Shown one piece after another: positions 9,096 to 18,729 of a stretch of 64,000 nt of DNA. Location of the stretch: the NCBI RefSeq assembly GCF_030066895.1, contig NZ_JASJAV010000003.1, positions 124,001 through 188,000 on the forward strand, written 5' to 3'. The notes beneath the pieces were generated by a model. That model was not told the DNA's origin. It ran no database searches and saw only the letters and a list, made by a program, of their open reading frames with translations. This DNA is from Breoghania sp. Lineage in GTDB: Bacteria > Pseudomonadota > Alphaproteobacteria > Rhizobiales > Stappiaceae. Position 1 is the stretch's first letter. Each line of letters starts with the position of its first letter. Made by a program: the position numbers and the translations under genes.

Positions 9096-9638
9096 AGCTC
9101 GATCTTCATCCCGTCATATCCGATTTCCCATCCCGCCTGCATAACGACCGTTTCGGCCTCGGACCCCGGTTCAAGGATTGGATTGGTTGTGTTTATGTGC
9201 ACGAAGATGCGTCGACCGTCGGCGATATCGCGGAGAGCGTTGAGAGATCCGTTCGCGCCGGAAATCGCCATATGGCCATGCGGGCTCCGGTCTTTTCGCC
9301 CACGTCTGCGCGCCGCATCTCGTCATCCTCGAACACCGTTCCTTCGAATAGCAGCCCGGTAATATGGTCGACGTCGGCATTGATCAATACGACCGTGCCG
9401 ATGGGCGTGTGGCGCGCGGGCCCGGTTGCAGAACGGGATTTGCCGCGATCTGCTGGCGAATATCGGGCGAGGCATTGAAGACCGCCCATGTCTTCCCGTC
9501 GGCGTTTGCCGCCATGCTCGATTGCGTGCGGGCGAGGACGCTGGGCCTACCTTGGCGAACGGCCTGGCTCAACGCAGCGTTACAATTCCATTGCGGAAAT
9601 CCGCCGCCCGCGGCGGAGCCGAGAATCAGAAATTTCAC
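9092..9638 (-). pseudogene. pqqB: PqqB, internal deletion and frameshifts
   Basis: It starts at GTG 9636-9638 with '[18 protein letters not shown]', unmistakable for PqqB. The segment '[20 protein letters not shown]' is followed directly by 'FEGTVFEDDEM', which in relatives lies over 100 residues further on. The gene spans only about 547 bases where about 900 are normal, so roughly 350 bases are missing. At least two frameshifts also separate the pieces, and the C-terminus (INTTNPILEP and GWEIGYDGM) is in a third frame. It cannot encode a metallo-beta-lactamase-fold protein. Confidence 0.92.
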
Positions 9639-9655
9639 GGCTTGTGGTCCGCCTG

Positions 9656-9757
9656 TTATTTCTTGCGGCCGCAGCTGCCGATCTCGGCGGGCATGTAACG
9701 GGTGACTTCGAAACCAGCTTCGACGCTGGTCATGGTCGGCTTTTTTCAAGTCTTCAT
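9656..9757 (-). pseudogene. pqqA: PqqA precursor peptide with opal codon at position 4
   Basis: This 33-codon frame lies directly upstream of pqqB behind AGGAGGAAG. It reads [19 protein letters not shown] and then [11 protein letters not shown]; the Glu and Tyr that become PQQ are the E and Y of EVTRY. Codon 4 is TGA (9746-9748) where relatives commonly have Trp, so TGG to TGA is the likely lesion. Without this peptide no PQQ can be made, even if the enzymes were present. Confidence 0.85.
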
Positions 9758-9836
9758 GTCGCTTCCTCCTCATTGGCTGTTAAATACAGCGAGGATCAGC
9801 GTAGCGAAGAGAAAGACGGGAGAAATAGGACTTTAG

Positions 9837-9869
9837 TGCCAGTCCAGCTTACCGTTAGCTGGACTGGCA
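9837..9869. repeat. Perfect 13-bp inverted repeat between asd and pqqA
   Basis: TGCCAGTCCAGCT and AGCTGGACTGGCA pair perfectly around a 7-base loop. It lies downstream of asd (minus strand) and upstream of the pqq operon. No T-run follows on either strand, so it may be a mRNA 3'-end stabiliser or a weak terminator for asd rather than a classic Rho-independent site. Confidence 0.7.
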
Positions 9870-9949
9870 GAAAGATATCTCGAATACAGAAATTCCGCTA
9901 GGTAAAATTAAACCGGCATTGGGTGCGAAATCTTGAAACGCAACGGGTT

Positions 9950-10981
9950 TCAGGCCGCGTTCTGCTTCCTCAGAAGACCGCGATTGACGAGAACTTCCGC
10001 GATTTGAACGGTGTTCAGAGCGGCGCCCTTGCGCAGGTTGTCCGAAACCACCCACATGTTGAGACCGTTCTCGACCGTTGCATCCTCGCGGATACGGGAA
10101 ATGTAGGTCGCATCCTCGCCGGTCGCCTCGTAGGGCGTGACGTAGCCGCCGTCTTCCTGTTTGTCGACGACAAGGCAACCGGGAGCCTCACGCAGGATGT
10201 CGCGGGCCTCGTCGGGGCTGATCGGGTTCTCGAACTCGATGTTGACCGCTTCGGCATGGCTGACGAAAACCGGCACGCGCACGGCCGTGCAGGTGACCTT
10301 GATCTTCGGATCTAGCACCTTCTTGGTTTCGGTCAGCACCTTCCATTCTTCCTTGGTGTAGCCGTCTTCCATGAAGACATTGATGTGCGGGATCACATTG
10401 AAGGCGATGCGTTTGGTGAACTTTTGCGGCTCGACCGGGTCGTTGACGAAAATGGCGCGGGTCTGCTCGAATAACTCGTCCATGGCAGCCTTGCCGGCGC
10501 CGGAGACCGACTGGTAGGTCGAAACGACGATGCGCTTGATCTTGGCGGTGTCATGGAGCGGCTTCAGCGCCACGACGAGCTGCGCGGTCGAACAGTTCGG
10601 GTTGGCGATGATGTTCTTGTTGGAGAAGCCGACAATCGCATCCGCATTCAATTCCGGCACGATCAGCGGCACGTCCGCGTCGTAGCGCCAGGCGGAGGAG
10701 TTGTCGATGACGACACAGCCCTGCGCGCCGATCTTGGGCGCCCACTCTTTCGAAATCGATCCACCCGCGGACATCAGGCAGACATCGGTATCGGAGAAGT
10801 CGTAATTCTCCAGCGCCTTGACCTTCAGGATCTTGTTGCCGAAGGAGACTTCCGTACCCTGAGAGCGCCGGGAAGCGAGCGCGACGACTTCGTCGGCGTC
10901 GAATTGGCGTTCGTCAAGAATTTCAAGGATTTTCCGCCCGACATTGCCGGTGGCGCCGACTACAGCGACCTTGTAACCCAT
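9950..10981 (-). CDS. asd: Aspartate-semialdehyde dehydrogenase
   Basis: It reduces aspartyl phosphate to aspartate semialdehyde, the branch point to lysine/diaminopimelate, threonine and methionine. The start chosen is the ATG at 10981 (MGYKVAVVGATGNVGRKI), which begins with the NADP-binding motif GATGNVG and has AAAGGA upstream; a longer frame to 11113 has no support. It has 343 residues. The catalytic Cys is in NPNCSTAQ and the active-site His in VSHAEAVN. This essential gene shows no damage and sits next to the fully decayed pqq operon. Confidence 0.95.
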   Translation of the reverse strand: MGYKVAVVGATGNVGRKILEILDERQFDADEVVALASRRSQGTEVSFGNKILKVKALENYDFSDTDVCLMSAGGSISKEWAPKIGAQGCVVIDNSSAWRYDADVPLIVPELNADAIVGFSNKNIIANPNCSTAQLVVALKPLHDTAKIKRIVVSTYQSVSGAGKAAMDELFEQTRAIFVNDPVEPQKFTKRIAFNVIPHINVFMEDGYTKEEWKVLTETKKVLDPKIKVTCTAVRVPVFVSHAEAVNIEFENPISPDEARDILREAPGCLVVDKQEDGGYVTPYEATGEDATYISRIREDATVENGLNMWVVSDNLRKGAALNTVQIAEVLVNRGLLRKQNAA

Positions 10982-11494
10982 GATGCGTCCTTTCTGATCT
11001 TTGTCGGAGCCGCCCGTCATGGTGGATCCGGTGCCGGTTTCGTCTCCCGTCAAGCCGTGACCTCTCGGTCGACCGGCCTTCCGAGCCCCTCGACCCCGGG
11101 GAGCACGGGACAAGCGGCACCGTCAGACGGTCGTCGCGGCGGTCGTTTTCGTTGTTTTGATCGTGATGGAGACGGCAACACGGGTGCCCCCGCGCGCGCT
11201 GCGGCGGCTGGTGTCGATCGCAAAGCTGGCGTTGTGGCGCTGCATCATTGTCGCGATAGGAACCGTGTTTCCGATGCCGTTCTCATGAAGGCAATACCGG
11301 GAAAAGTCAATTGGGCCGTGTGCGGCACAAGGCGACACAAAAGCGCTTCCGATCGCAGCCTTCGTAAGGATCTGACCTTACGTATATATTATAAGTATTT
11401 ATAATATAAGGATATTTTTTGAAATTTAGAAGCGTTTGTTCACTTCTTCGCCCCATTGTGGCCCCTCCAGGCAACGAAGCGGGCAATCTTTTCG
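10982..11494. other. Intergenic region between asd and chemoreceptor gene
   Basis: Five hundred bases with no gene I can support. Open frames on both strands here (for example 11123-11338 minus) have low-complexity, improbable compositions. The right third (11375-11420) is strikingly AT-rich and holds the palindrome listed separately, probably the promoter region of the chemoreceptor gene. Confidence 0.4.
11385..11408. promoter_or_regulatory. 24-bp AT-only palindrome upstream of chemoreceptor gene
   Basis: TATATTATAA and TTATAATATA form a perfect 10-bp inverted repeat around GTAT. It lies about 87 bases before the chemoreceptor start in an otherwise GC-rich genome. It could be an operator overlapping a promoter (it contains TATAAT), or simply promoter AT-richness. 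No regulator can be assigned. Confidence 0.45.
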
Positions 11495-13474
11495 ATGAAT
11501 TCTTCCCTCTCTTCGCGTCTCTTGAACATCAAGATCGGAACGCGCGTCTATGGGCTTGCAACCCTCTCCGTGATCGCGGCGGCGGTGCTAGTTTCCGTCT
11601 ATCTTTTCGGCGACCGGCTCGTTGCCCGAGACGTTGCAAATCAGCTCGATTTTTCCCATCTTGCGCAGTTTTCGGAGCAATTGAAGACTGGCACCTTGCA
11701 GATGCGCCGCAGGGAAAAGGATTTCCTTCTTCGAAAGGATATCGAATATGCGCGCGCCTACGGGGACGAGGTCGGAACCGTCAGAAAGAGGATCAGCGAG
11801 ATCGCCGCTCTGCCAAACTCAGCTTCGGTCAACTCGCAGCTCAAGGCGCTCGATACCGGTATCGACAGTCTGAATGCGCAATTCGCGGTCGTGTCCAGGC
11901 TCTATGCGGATCTTGATCTGACCGAGGATGAAGGCGTGCAGGGGCGGCTGCGAAATGCCGTTCATGCGGTTGAGAAGACGATCGATGCAGCCGATCTCGA
12001 CGCCTTGACGGTCAAGATGTTGATGATGCGGCGACATGAGAAGGATTTCATGTTGCGGGGCGGGGAGAAATACATCGAACAGATCGACAAGCGCAGGGCC
12101 GAATTCGATGCGCTTTTGAAGGATGCGCCGCTGTCCGACGCGGTCAAGGCGGAGCTGAGCAGCCAGATGGATACCTATCAGGCCGGGTTTCACGAATATG
12201 CGGAGACCTCGGAAAAGCTCAAAAGCGCGATCGAACAGCTTAGCACGATATTTGCCGAACTCACTCCGGATTTCGACGCGGTTTTCGCTGCAGCGGAAGC
12301 GGGCAAGCAATCGGCGGAAAGCCATCTGAACGAAACCCGCGTGTGGACGCGGCAGATCTTCATCTATTCGGCGATCGCCGTGTTCCTCCTGGCATGTTCG
12401 CTCGGTTTCGCGATCGGGCGCAGCATCACGAGACCGTTGCGCGGGCTGACGTCGGCGATGCGTGTTCTGGCCGACGGCGAGACTTCGGTTGATGTGGCCC
12501 AATACGGCGAATTCCAACGAGCTCGGCGATATGGCGCGGGCGGTTGAGGTGTTCAAGGCCAATGCCATCCAGAACCAACGGCTCGTTGCCGAGCAGGAAT
12601 CTCAGGAAGAGCAGGCACGTGCGGAGAAGAAGGAGCTGATGCGGAACCTGGCCGATGCCTTCAGTGAAAGCGTCGGACAGATCGTTTCTTCCGTCTCCGC
12701 GGTCTCAGCCCAGCTCAATGGGATGGCGACGCAGGTGTCCGGCTCCTCGCAGAATACCGATGAGCAGGCCAACACCGTTGCGGCGGCGGCGGAACAGGTT
12801 GCGGCCAATGTGCAGACGGTGACGAGCGCGGTGGAAGAGATGTTGGCGTCCGTGTCCGAAATCAATCGTCAGGTCTCGCGTGCTTCCACGGTTTTCGAGC
12901 GGGCCGCGAAGGCAATCGGCCAGACGGCGGAACAAATGCAGGCGCTCTCGGGGATGATCGACCGGATCGGCGAGGTTGTCTCGATGATTTCGGAAATCGC
13001 CTCTCAGACCAATCTTCTGGCATTGAATGCCTCGATTGAATCGGCGCGGGCTGGCGAGGTCGGCAAGGGCTTCGCCGTCGTGGCCAGCGAGGTGAAGGAG
13101 CTCGCGGGTCAGATGTCGAAGGCGACGGAGAACATCGCCAAGCTCATCGAGGAAATCCAGTCCGGAGCACACACGGCGGTGGCCGGTATCGGGGAAATCG
13201 GCGAGGTCATCGATGAACTGGAATCCCTGTCCCGTTCGATCGCGACCGCAATGAACGAACAAGGGGACACGACGCAGGAAGTCGCCCCAACATTACCGAA
13301 GCCGCGAGCGGCACGCAGTCGGTGTCCGGAAGCATCGCGACCGTGTCACGCGCATCGCAGGAAACGAACGCTGCTTCGGCGCAGGTGCATTTATCGGCCG
13401 AGCAACTGTCCGCTCAGTCCATCCGGTTGCGTGAAGAGGTCGATTGTTTCCTTGAAAGGATCCGTGCCGCCTAG
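11495..13474 (+). pseudogene. Methyl-accepting chemotaxis protein with HBM sensor, two frameshifts
   Basis: A transmembrane chemoreceptor. The N-terminal helix is followed by a helical bimodular (HBM) periplasmic sensor with its twin motifs 'MRRREKDFLLR' and 'MRRHEKDFMLR', a second membrane helix (about 12355-12415), HAMP and a signalling domain with the conserved hairpin tip '[21 protein letters not shown]'. A one-base shift near 12508-12518 separates HAMP from [17 protein letters not shown], and another near 13287 separates DTTQEVA from [12 protein letters not shown]. The true end is TAG at 13472-13474. Start: ATG 11495 (MNSSLSSRLLNIKIG). Confidence 0.88.
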
Positions 13475-13724
13475 GTTCCTTACGGCAGTGCCGGATATGG
13501 ATCTGGAATTGCGTGATTTTACTTCGTGTTCTGGAGGTCAAAGGCACGCGCGCGGGATCAATGTGCTTTCCGGGTGATTGTCATCTCTCCGTCATTGGAT
13601 ATTCGCGACAACGTCACGAGGGTCCGAATGACCGCAGCTAACATGGCGAGGCAGAGAATGGCGTCAATAAGCCTTGAGGTTCTCCATGTGTGCCAAACCC
13701 ACTCGCTTCCTTCCATTGTTTTGA

Positions 13725-15129
13725 TTTGCGCTGACCGCTGCGCTGCGCTGTACTTTTTCGGCGGCCGAACTGTCCTTCTTCGACCGGATCGAGACCTTCC
13801 CCGTCTACAAGACGCTGCCTGAAGGCGTCGATCAGGCGACCGAGACGGCCGCAGAAATTATTGCTGCTTCCAAAGACGGCCAGACCCTCATCTTCACCGA
13901 CAGTTCCGGCGAAGCCCTGGGTTTCATCGATGCGAGCGATCCCGCGAAACTGCTTTCCAAGGGGCGGGTCGCGCTTCACGGCGAACCGATTTCGGTCGGC
14001 ATCGCGGGTCACTTCGCGCTCACTGCCGTCAATACCAGCGAAAGTTATGCCAATCCGTCGGGCAATCTGAGCGTTGTCGACATTCCTTCCCATGAGGTCA
14101 AGGCGATGTGCGACGTCGGTGGGCAGCCGGATTCCGTCGCCGTCAGTCCCGATGAGCGGTTTGTTGCGGTCGTTGTCGAAAACGAGCGCGACGAAGATCT
14201 GAACGAGGGTGAAATCCCCCAGTTGCCCGCCGGTCATCTGACGGTTTTCGACCTCGGCAAGGACGGTATGCCCACCAACTGGGATAGCGCACGCATTATC
14301 GATCTTCGCGATCTTGCAGAAATCGCCACCAACGATCACGAGCCGGAGTTCGTTTCGATTAATTCCACCAATCAGGCGGTCGTGACGATCCAAGAAAACA
14401 ATCACCTGGCTATCATCGATCTGGCATCGGGAAAGGTGGCGGCGCATTTCTCTGCCGTAACGTCGAGTGCTGAAAACATTCCGGTGAAAAAGGCGCGCAT
14501 GAGCGATGCATCCGGGTCGATCACGGATGTTCCCCGGGAGCCGGATGCGGTTGCGTGGCTCGATAATGAGCGCTTCGTCACCGCAAACGAAGGCGACTAC
14601 AAGGGTGGGTCGCGCGGCTTCACCATCTGGAATAAAAAGGGCGATGTGCTCTACGACAGCGGCAATACGTTGGAGCATATGGGCATGCGTACCGGACAAT
14701 ATCCGACCAAGCGCACCCACAAGAAGGGAACCGAACCAGAGGGCGCGGCCGCAGGTACCTTTGGCGGCGAGAAGCTCTTTTTCATCAGCACTGAGCGTGC
14801 AGATTTCACGGCCGTTTATCGGGACACCGGCGGGGAGCCAGAATTCGTCCAGTTCCTACCCACTCACGTTGCTACGGAAGGTCTCCTGGCGTAATCTCTT
14901 CATTGTCGCAAATGAAAAGGACAGCGCGGATGACGGCGTCCGTGCCCAGGTCGGCATCTATCGCTATGGCGCCAAGGCACCGCAATACCCGACGATCGTT
15001 TCGGCCGAAGATCCCGCCAAACACGCTCCGATCGGGTGGGGCGCTCTCTCGGGGCTGACGGCCGATTCCGCGGACCCGGCTATCGCCTATTCCGTCAATG
15101 ACAGCTTCTATGACGTTTCCCGCATCTAA
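13725..15129 (+). pseudogene. Esterase-like activity of phytase family protein, broken at both ends
   Basis: A secreted beta-propeller-type protein: 'DGQTLIFTDSSGEALGFID', 'PDSVAVSPDERFVAVVVENERD' and 'EPDAVAWLDNERFVTANEGD' repeat a propeller pattern. There is no usable start: the signal-peptide-like FALTAALRCTFSAAELS follows an in-frame TGA at 13722-13724. A small deletion near 14890 shifts VATEGLLA out of frame with 'RNLFIVANEKDSADD'. The gene then ends at TAA 15127-15129 after FYDVSRI, where relatives continue for well over a hundred residues, so the 3' end is missing. Confidence 0.75.
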
Positions 15130-15239
15130 TGACCAACAACCTGTCCACATTACATGGAGTTCAGTGTGGGTTGAGATAAGGCTTGGAAATGTGTTCTAAA
15201 TCAAAGTTTTGGGAGAAATCTGAGAGATTTTGCGGGGAA

Positions 15240-16019
15240 TTATCCACGCCGCCGGTCATTGATGGCGACGGCGATCTCACAAGCGCGCGGCGGCGGGTTC
15301 TTCGCCTGTGCCGCTTCCAGAAGCAGGTTGTCCGTGGCCTCTTCCAACGACGTCTGCAGGGCGTCAATGAAATCGCCGTTCTGCAGCCCGGGCTCGATGG
15401 GGGGGAGAATGTCGACCACGACTGTTCCCGGGTAACGCTTGAAGGTATGGCGCGGCCAGAACAGACCGGAATTGAGGGCGATAGGCAGGACCGGGCATTT
15501 CAGTTCCCGGTAGAGATGGACGATGCCGTACTTGTAGTTGGGTTCGCCCCCGGCCGGGCGGCGCGTGCCTTCGGGAAAGATGAGGATCTGCCGGTTTTCG
15601 GCAACCGCGTCGCGCGCATGGGCGGTCATGGCGCGGAGAGCCGCGGACCGCTTTCCGCGGTTCACCGGGATCATCTTTATCTTGATCGTGTACCAGCCGA
15701 AGATCGGCAGCCAGGTCAGCTCGCGCTTAAGGATGAAAGTCGGGTCGGGGAACAGGGTGAGGAGGGCGAAGGTCTCCCACACGGACTGGTGCTTGGCGGC
15801 GACGATGAAACCGCCTTCGGGGATATTCTCGCGTCCGCGCACGTCGAGCTTGATGCGGGTGATCACGCGCAGCATCCACAGGCTTGCGCGCGCCCACAGA
15901 ACGACCAGCGGCCAGCCGACTTTTCGCGGAAGGAAAAAGGCAGGCGTGTAAACGAACAAAGCGACGACGATGTAAAAATAGAAGCAGAAATTGAACAGCG
16001 CGGAGCGCAGAAGAACCAT
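15240..16019 (-). CDS. plsC: 1-acyl-sn-glycerol-3-phosphate acyltransferase
   Basis: It adds the second acyl chain to lysophosphatidic acid in phospholipid synthesis and acts at the inner membrane. It has 259 residues with a hydrophobic N-terminal helix. Acyltransferase block I is KHQSVWETF, the alphaproteobacterial variant with Glu in place of Asp, and block III is IFPEGTRRP. 'IPVNRGKRSAALRAM' supports the family. The gene follows YdcF, ftsX and ftsE on the same strand, a layout common in Hyphomicrobiales. No lesion is seen. Confidence 0.92.
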   Translation of the reverse strand: MVLLRSALFNFCFYFYIVVALFVYTPAFFLPRKVGWPLVVLWARASLWMLRVITRIKLDVRGRENIPEGGFIVAAKHQSVWETFALLTLFPDPTFILKRELTWLPIFGWYTIKIKMIPVNRGKRSAALRAMTAHARDAVAENRQILIFPEGTRRPAGGEPNYKYGIVHLYRELKCPVLPIALNSGLFWPRHTFKRYPGTVVVDILPPIEPGLQNGDFIDALQTSLEEATDNLLLEAAQAKNPPPRACEIAVAINDRRRG

Positions 16020-16068
16020 AGGAAGCGGTCCAGGGCTGGCCGGGGTTTGTTGAAAACGCTCCCCGGCG

Positions 16069-16632
16069 TCAGGGCTTAGCGTCGGTCGAAACCGCTGCGG
16101 TTGTCGTATCGTCTTGCGCCGGTTCCACGCCCGTGCGCAGCCACGCGACGATATACTTCACATATTCGCGCATGAGAAGCTTCATGGTCTCCGCCTTTAG
16201 ATACCAGTGCGGCAGATTGAGGTCCGCGGCAAAGACCGGGTAGGGGAGAAAGAGCATATGCGGCATGGCGGTGCGCAGTTCCAGGATCCCGCGCGGCATA
16301 TGGTAGGCGCTGGTGACGACGATCAGCGACTTGAAGCCGTGCTTCTCCGCCCACTTGTGGCTTTCGGTCGCGTTTCCCATCGTGTTTTTCGCCCGCCGGT
16401 CGAGATCGACGCAGCAATCGAAGATGCCTTCGTCGCTTTCGGTGAGCTTCATGATCTGCTGTGGCGTTGTGGCGGGATGCACGCCGGAAATCAGCAGGCG
16501 CTTGGCGTGCCCTGCTTGCAACAGGCTCAGCGCGCCCGATACCCGTTCGCGCCCGCCCGTCAGGACCACGATCCCGTCCGCGGTCGCCTTCGGATCTGCC
16601 ACGAACGAGACGACGTGGATCGCAAACAGCAC
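16069..16632 (-). CDS. YdcF family (DUF218) membrane-anchored protein, start uncertain
   Basis: The DUF218 domain is clear: 'ADGIVVLTGGRERVSGAL', 'KRLLISGVHPATT', 'NTMGNATESHKWAEKHG' and 'LIVVTSAYHMPRGILEL'. Relatives are proposed to act in envelope polysaccharide metabolism. The coordinates use the GTG at 16632. The same frame stays open upstream to about 16785 and encodes a basic stretch and a membrane helix (RRRRQFVAALAVLSGGSVAL), which belongs to the protein but has no ATG, GTG or TTG at a sensible place before an in-frame TAG. The original start may have been lost. Confidence 0.75.
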   Translation of the reverse strand: MLFAIHVVSFVADPKATADGIVVLTGGRERVSGALSLLQAGHAKRLLISGVHPATTPQQIMKLTESDEGIFDCCVDLDRRAKNTMGNATESHKWAEKHGFKSLIVVTSAYHMPRGILELRTAMPHMLFLPYPVFAADLNLPHWYLKAETMKLLMREYVKYIVAWLRTGVEPAQDDTTTAAVSTDAKP

Positions 16633-16935
16633 GTATCCCGCCAGAAACAGCGCGACGCTACCACCGCTCAGTACCGCCAGGGCAGCAACGAACTGCCGAC
16701 GTCGCCTGTGAAGGCGATCGGCCGTGCGATCTTTCGACGTATTCGGGGGCGAGAGCAGCGTTTCGTCTCCAGATGAACGAAGCTCGGTCTAGGTGATTCA
16801 GATGATGCTAGCAGAATCGGGCCCCGGCGGGGTAAGTCTGCAGGACTTCGAAAGGGGCCGGTTCGATATTGCGGATGCAGATGGTGTCTCGACCGACGCC
16901 CGACGTGTTCTTGCCGATCGAGTCGGGGATACAAG

Positions 16936-18063
16936 CTAGTCCATATGCGTGAGATGATTGTGCACTGCAATGCGGGAGGTCAATGCGGTTAGAAGTGCCA
17001 CCAGAACGACGACACCCGCAACCCCGAGATATCCGGTCAGCCCGATGCCTGCGCCCCCAATGAGTGCCGCGACCTGATCCGCCCCGGCAAAGCCGGTATC
17101 GCGGCTGTTCATGAGGTTGAAGATCACGAAGGACACGGCCGCCGCGCCGCCGCCGGCAATTCCTCCCCTGAGACCGAGCCAAAGGAAGTGGCGCTCGAAC
17201 TCGCGGGCGATGAAGCTGTTTTCCGCACCGACCAGGTGCAGCACTTCCACGACCTCCCGGTTTCCCGCCATGGCGGCACGGGTGGCGAAGACGACGCTCA
17301 GCATCATGGCGATCAGCATCAGCATCAAGATGAGAAGGCCTCCGGTAACCACCGCTCCAGCCATGGAGGACAGCCTCTGCGTCCATACGGAGTGATCGTC
17401 GAGACTGCCGCCCTTGATGTTGGAGCTGATGGCATCGCGCAAGCCATGGAAATCGACCGTTTCCGGGTTGGTCAGTTTGACGGCGATGAGGCGCGGGACG
17501 GGCAGCGACTTCAGGTCAAGGTCGGAACCCAACCAGGGCTGCAGGAGAGAGCGGGTCTCCTCGTCAGACAGCGCACGTACCTCGCCGATACCCGAAAATT
17601 TCTGGGCAAGCGCGATCGCCTTGTCGATCTCGCGCACCATGTCCATGCCGTCGATGGGCTTGATCTGTATCGTCACCTCGCGCACGAGATCGTTTTGCCA
17701 GTCATGGGCGGCATCGCTGACGAGCGTCACGCCGCCGACCGTCAGGCAGGCGAGAAATGCCATGATGGCGACGACAAGCGTCAGCGCGCGGCCCGCAACG
17801 GATTGCTGGGGAACGATTGCGGCCGGCGGACGAATGGTGTGCTGGCTGCCTCTGGCCTGTCTCCGTTTGAGCGGTGGCTTGCGCAACTTGGAGCGCTTTG
17901 TCTTCTGCTTCGGACCGCGGGAGCCAGAGCCGCCCTTGCCGTCGTCACCGTTCGCGGGGCGTTTGCCCGCGTCCCTTTCCGCGATCGGTTCGCGCGCGGA
18001 ACGGTCCCCCGCGCGTTTTGCGGCGGGGCCATTCGGCGGCTGTCTGGTCGGTGCCTTGCTCAT
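16936..18063 (-). CDS. ftsX: Cell division ABC-type permease FtsX
   Basis: FtsX forms the membrane half of the FtsEX complex that controls septal peptidoglycan hydrolysis. It has 375 residues with a long basic, Pro/Arg-rich cytoplasmic leader of about 90 residues, typical of alphaproteobacteria. Then comes one membrane helix, an extracytoplasmic domain and three more helices (about residues 240-265, 295-320 and 335-360). It ends in TAG. It lies 6 bases after ftsE and is intact. Confidence 0.92.
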   Translation of the reverse strand: MSKAPTRQPPNGPAAKRAGDRSAREPIAERDAGKRPANGDDGKGGSGSRGPKQKTKRSKLRKPPLKRRQARGSQHTIRPPAAIVPQQSVAGRALTLVVAIMAFLACLTVGGVTLVSDAAHDWQNDLVREVTIQIKPIDGMDMVREIDKAIALAQKFSGIGEVRALSDEETRSLLQPWLGSDLDLKSLPVPRLIAVKLTNPETVDFHGLRDAISSNIKGGSLDDHSVWTQRLSSMAGAVVTGGLLILMLMLIAMMLSVVFATRAAMAGNREVVEVLHLVGAENSFIAREFERHFLWLGLRGGIAGGGAAAVSFVIFNLMNSRDTGFAGADQVAALIGGAGIGLTGYLGVAGVVVLVALLTALTSRIAVHNHLTHMD

Positions 18064-18069
18064 ACGGCG

Positions 18070-18729
18070 TCATTCATAAATGGTCATGCGGCCGTCGGCC
18101 AGCACGAGGCGTCGGGCATTGATCTGTTCCATCAGCCCGAAGTCGTGCGTGGCGATGACGATTGATGTTCCCAGTCGGTTGAGTTCGATGAAAAGCCGGA
18201 GAAGCCGCCGCGCCAGGGGTGGATCGACGTTGCCGGTCGGTTCGTCGGCAAGCAGCACTTCCGGCTTCGTGATCAATGCGCGCGCGATGGCTGCGCGTTG
18301 CTTTTCTCCGCCGGACAGCACCTGAGGCTGCACGTGCATGCGCTCGCCGAGGCTGACCCACTTCAAAAGCTCTATCACGTCGTCGCGGTACTGCGCCTCC
18401 TCGCGACCGAGCACGCGCAAGGGCAACGCGACGTTTTCATAGGTGGTCAGGTGGTCGAGCAGGCGGAAGTCCTGAAACACGACCCCGATGCGACGACGCA
18501 CGACGGGTAGGTCGCGCAGGGAAATGGTTGCCGTGTCGCGCCCGAACGCCTTGATGAGACCGCGGGTCGGTTTCAGGGCCATGAAGAGAAGGCGCATCAG
18601 GCTCGTCTTGCCGGCGCCCGAAGGTCCGGTCAGGAACTGGAACGACTGCGGTTCGATCCGGAAGGTGATGTCGCGCAGCACCTCCGGGCCCATACCGTAT
18701 CGCAGGCCGACATTCTCGAACCGGATCAT
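18070..18729 (-). CDS. ftsE: Cell division ATP-binding protein FtsE
   Basis: ABC ATPase partner of FtsX, 219 residues. The start chosen is the ATG at 18729 (MIRFENVGLRYGMGPEVLRD). Walker A is GPSGAGKTS, the signature LSGGEKQRAAIARAL, Walker B VLLADEPTG and the H-loop ATHDF. All are intact. The upstream in-frame extension to 18795 lacks family similarity. Confidence 0.95.
   Translation of the reverse strand: MIRFENVGLRYGMGPEVLRDITFRIEPQSFQFLTGPSGAGKTSLMRLLFMALKPTRGLIKAFGRDTATISLRDLPVVRRRIGVVFQDFRLLDHLTTYENVALPLRVLGREEAQYRDDVIELLKWVSLGERMHVQPQVLSGGEKQRAAIARALITKPEVLLADEPTGNVDPPLARRLLRLFIELNRLGTSIVIATHDFGLMEQINARRLVLADGRMTIYE

Noticed and set aside
9837..9869. Perfect hairpin called as a Rho-independent terminator
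   Set aside because: No T-run follows on either strand, so it is listed only as an inverted repeat.
11123..11338. Small minus-strand gene upstream of asd
   Set aside because: Thr/Arg-rich low-complexity translation without ribosome-binding site or family likeness.
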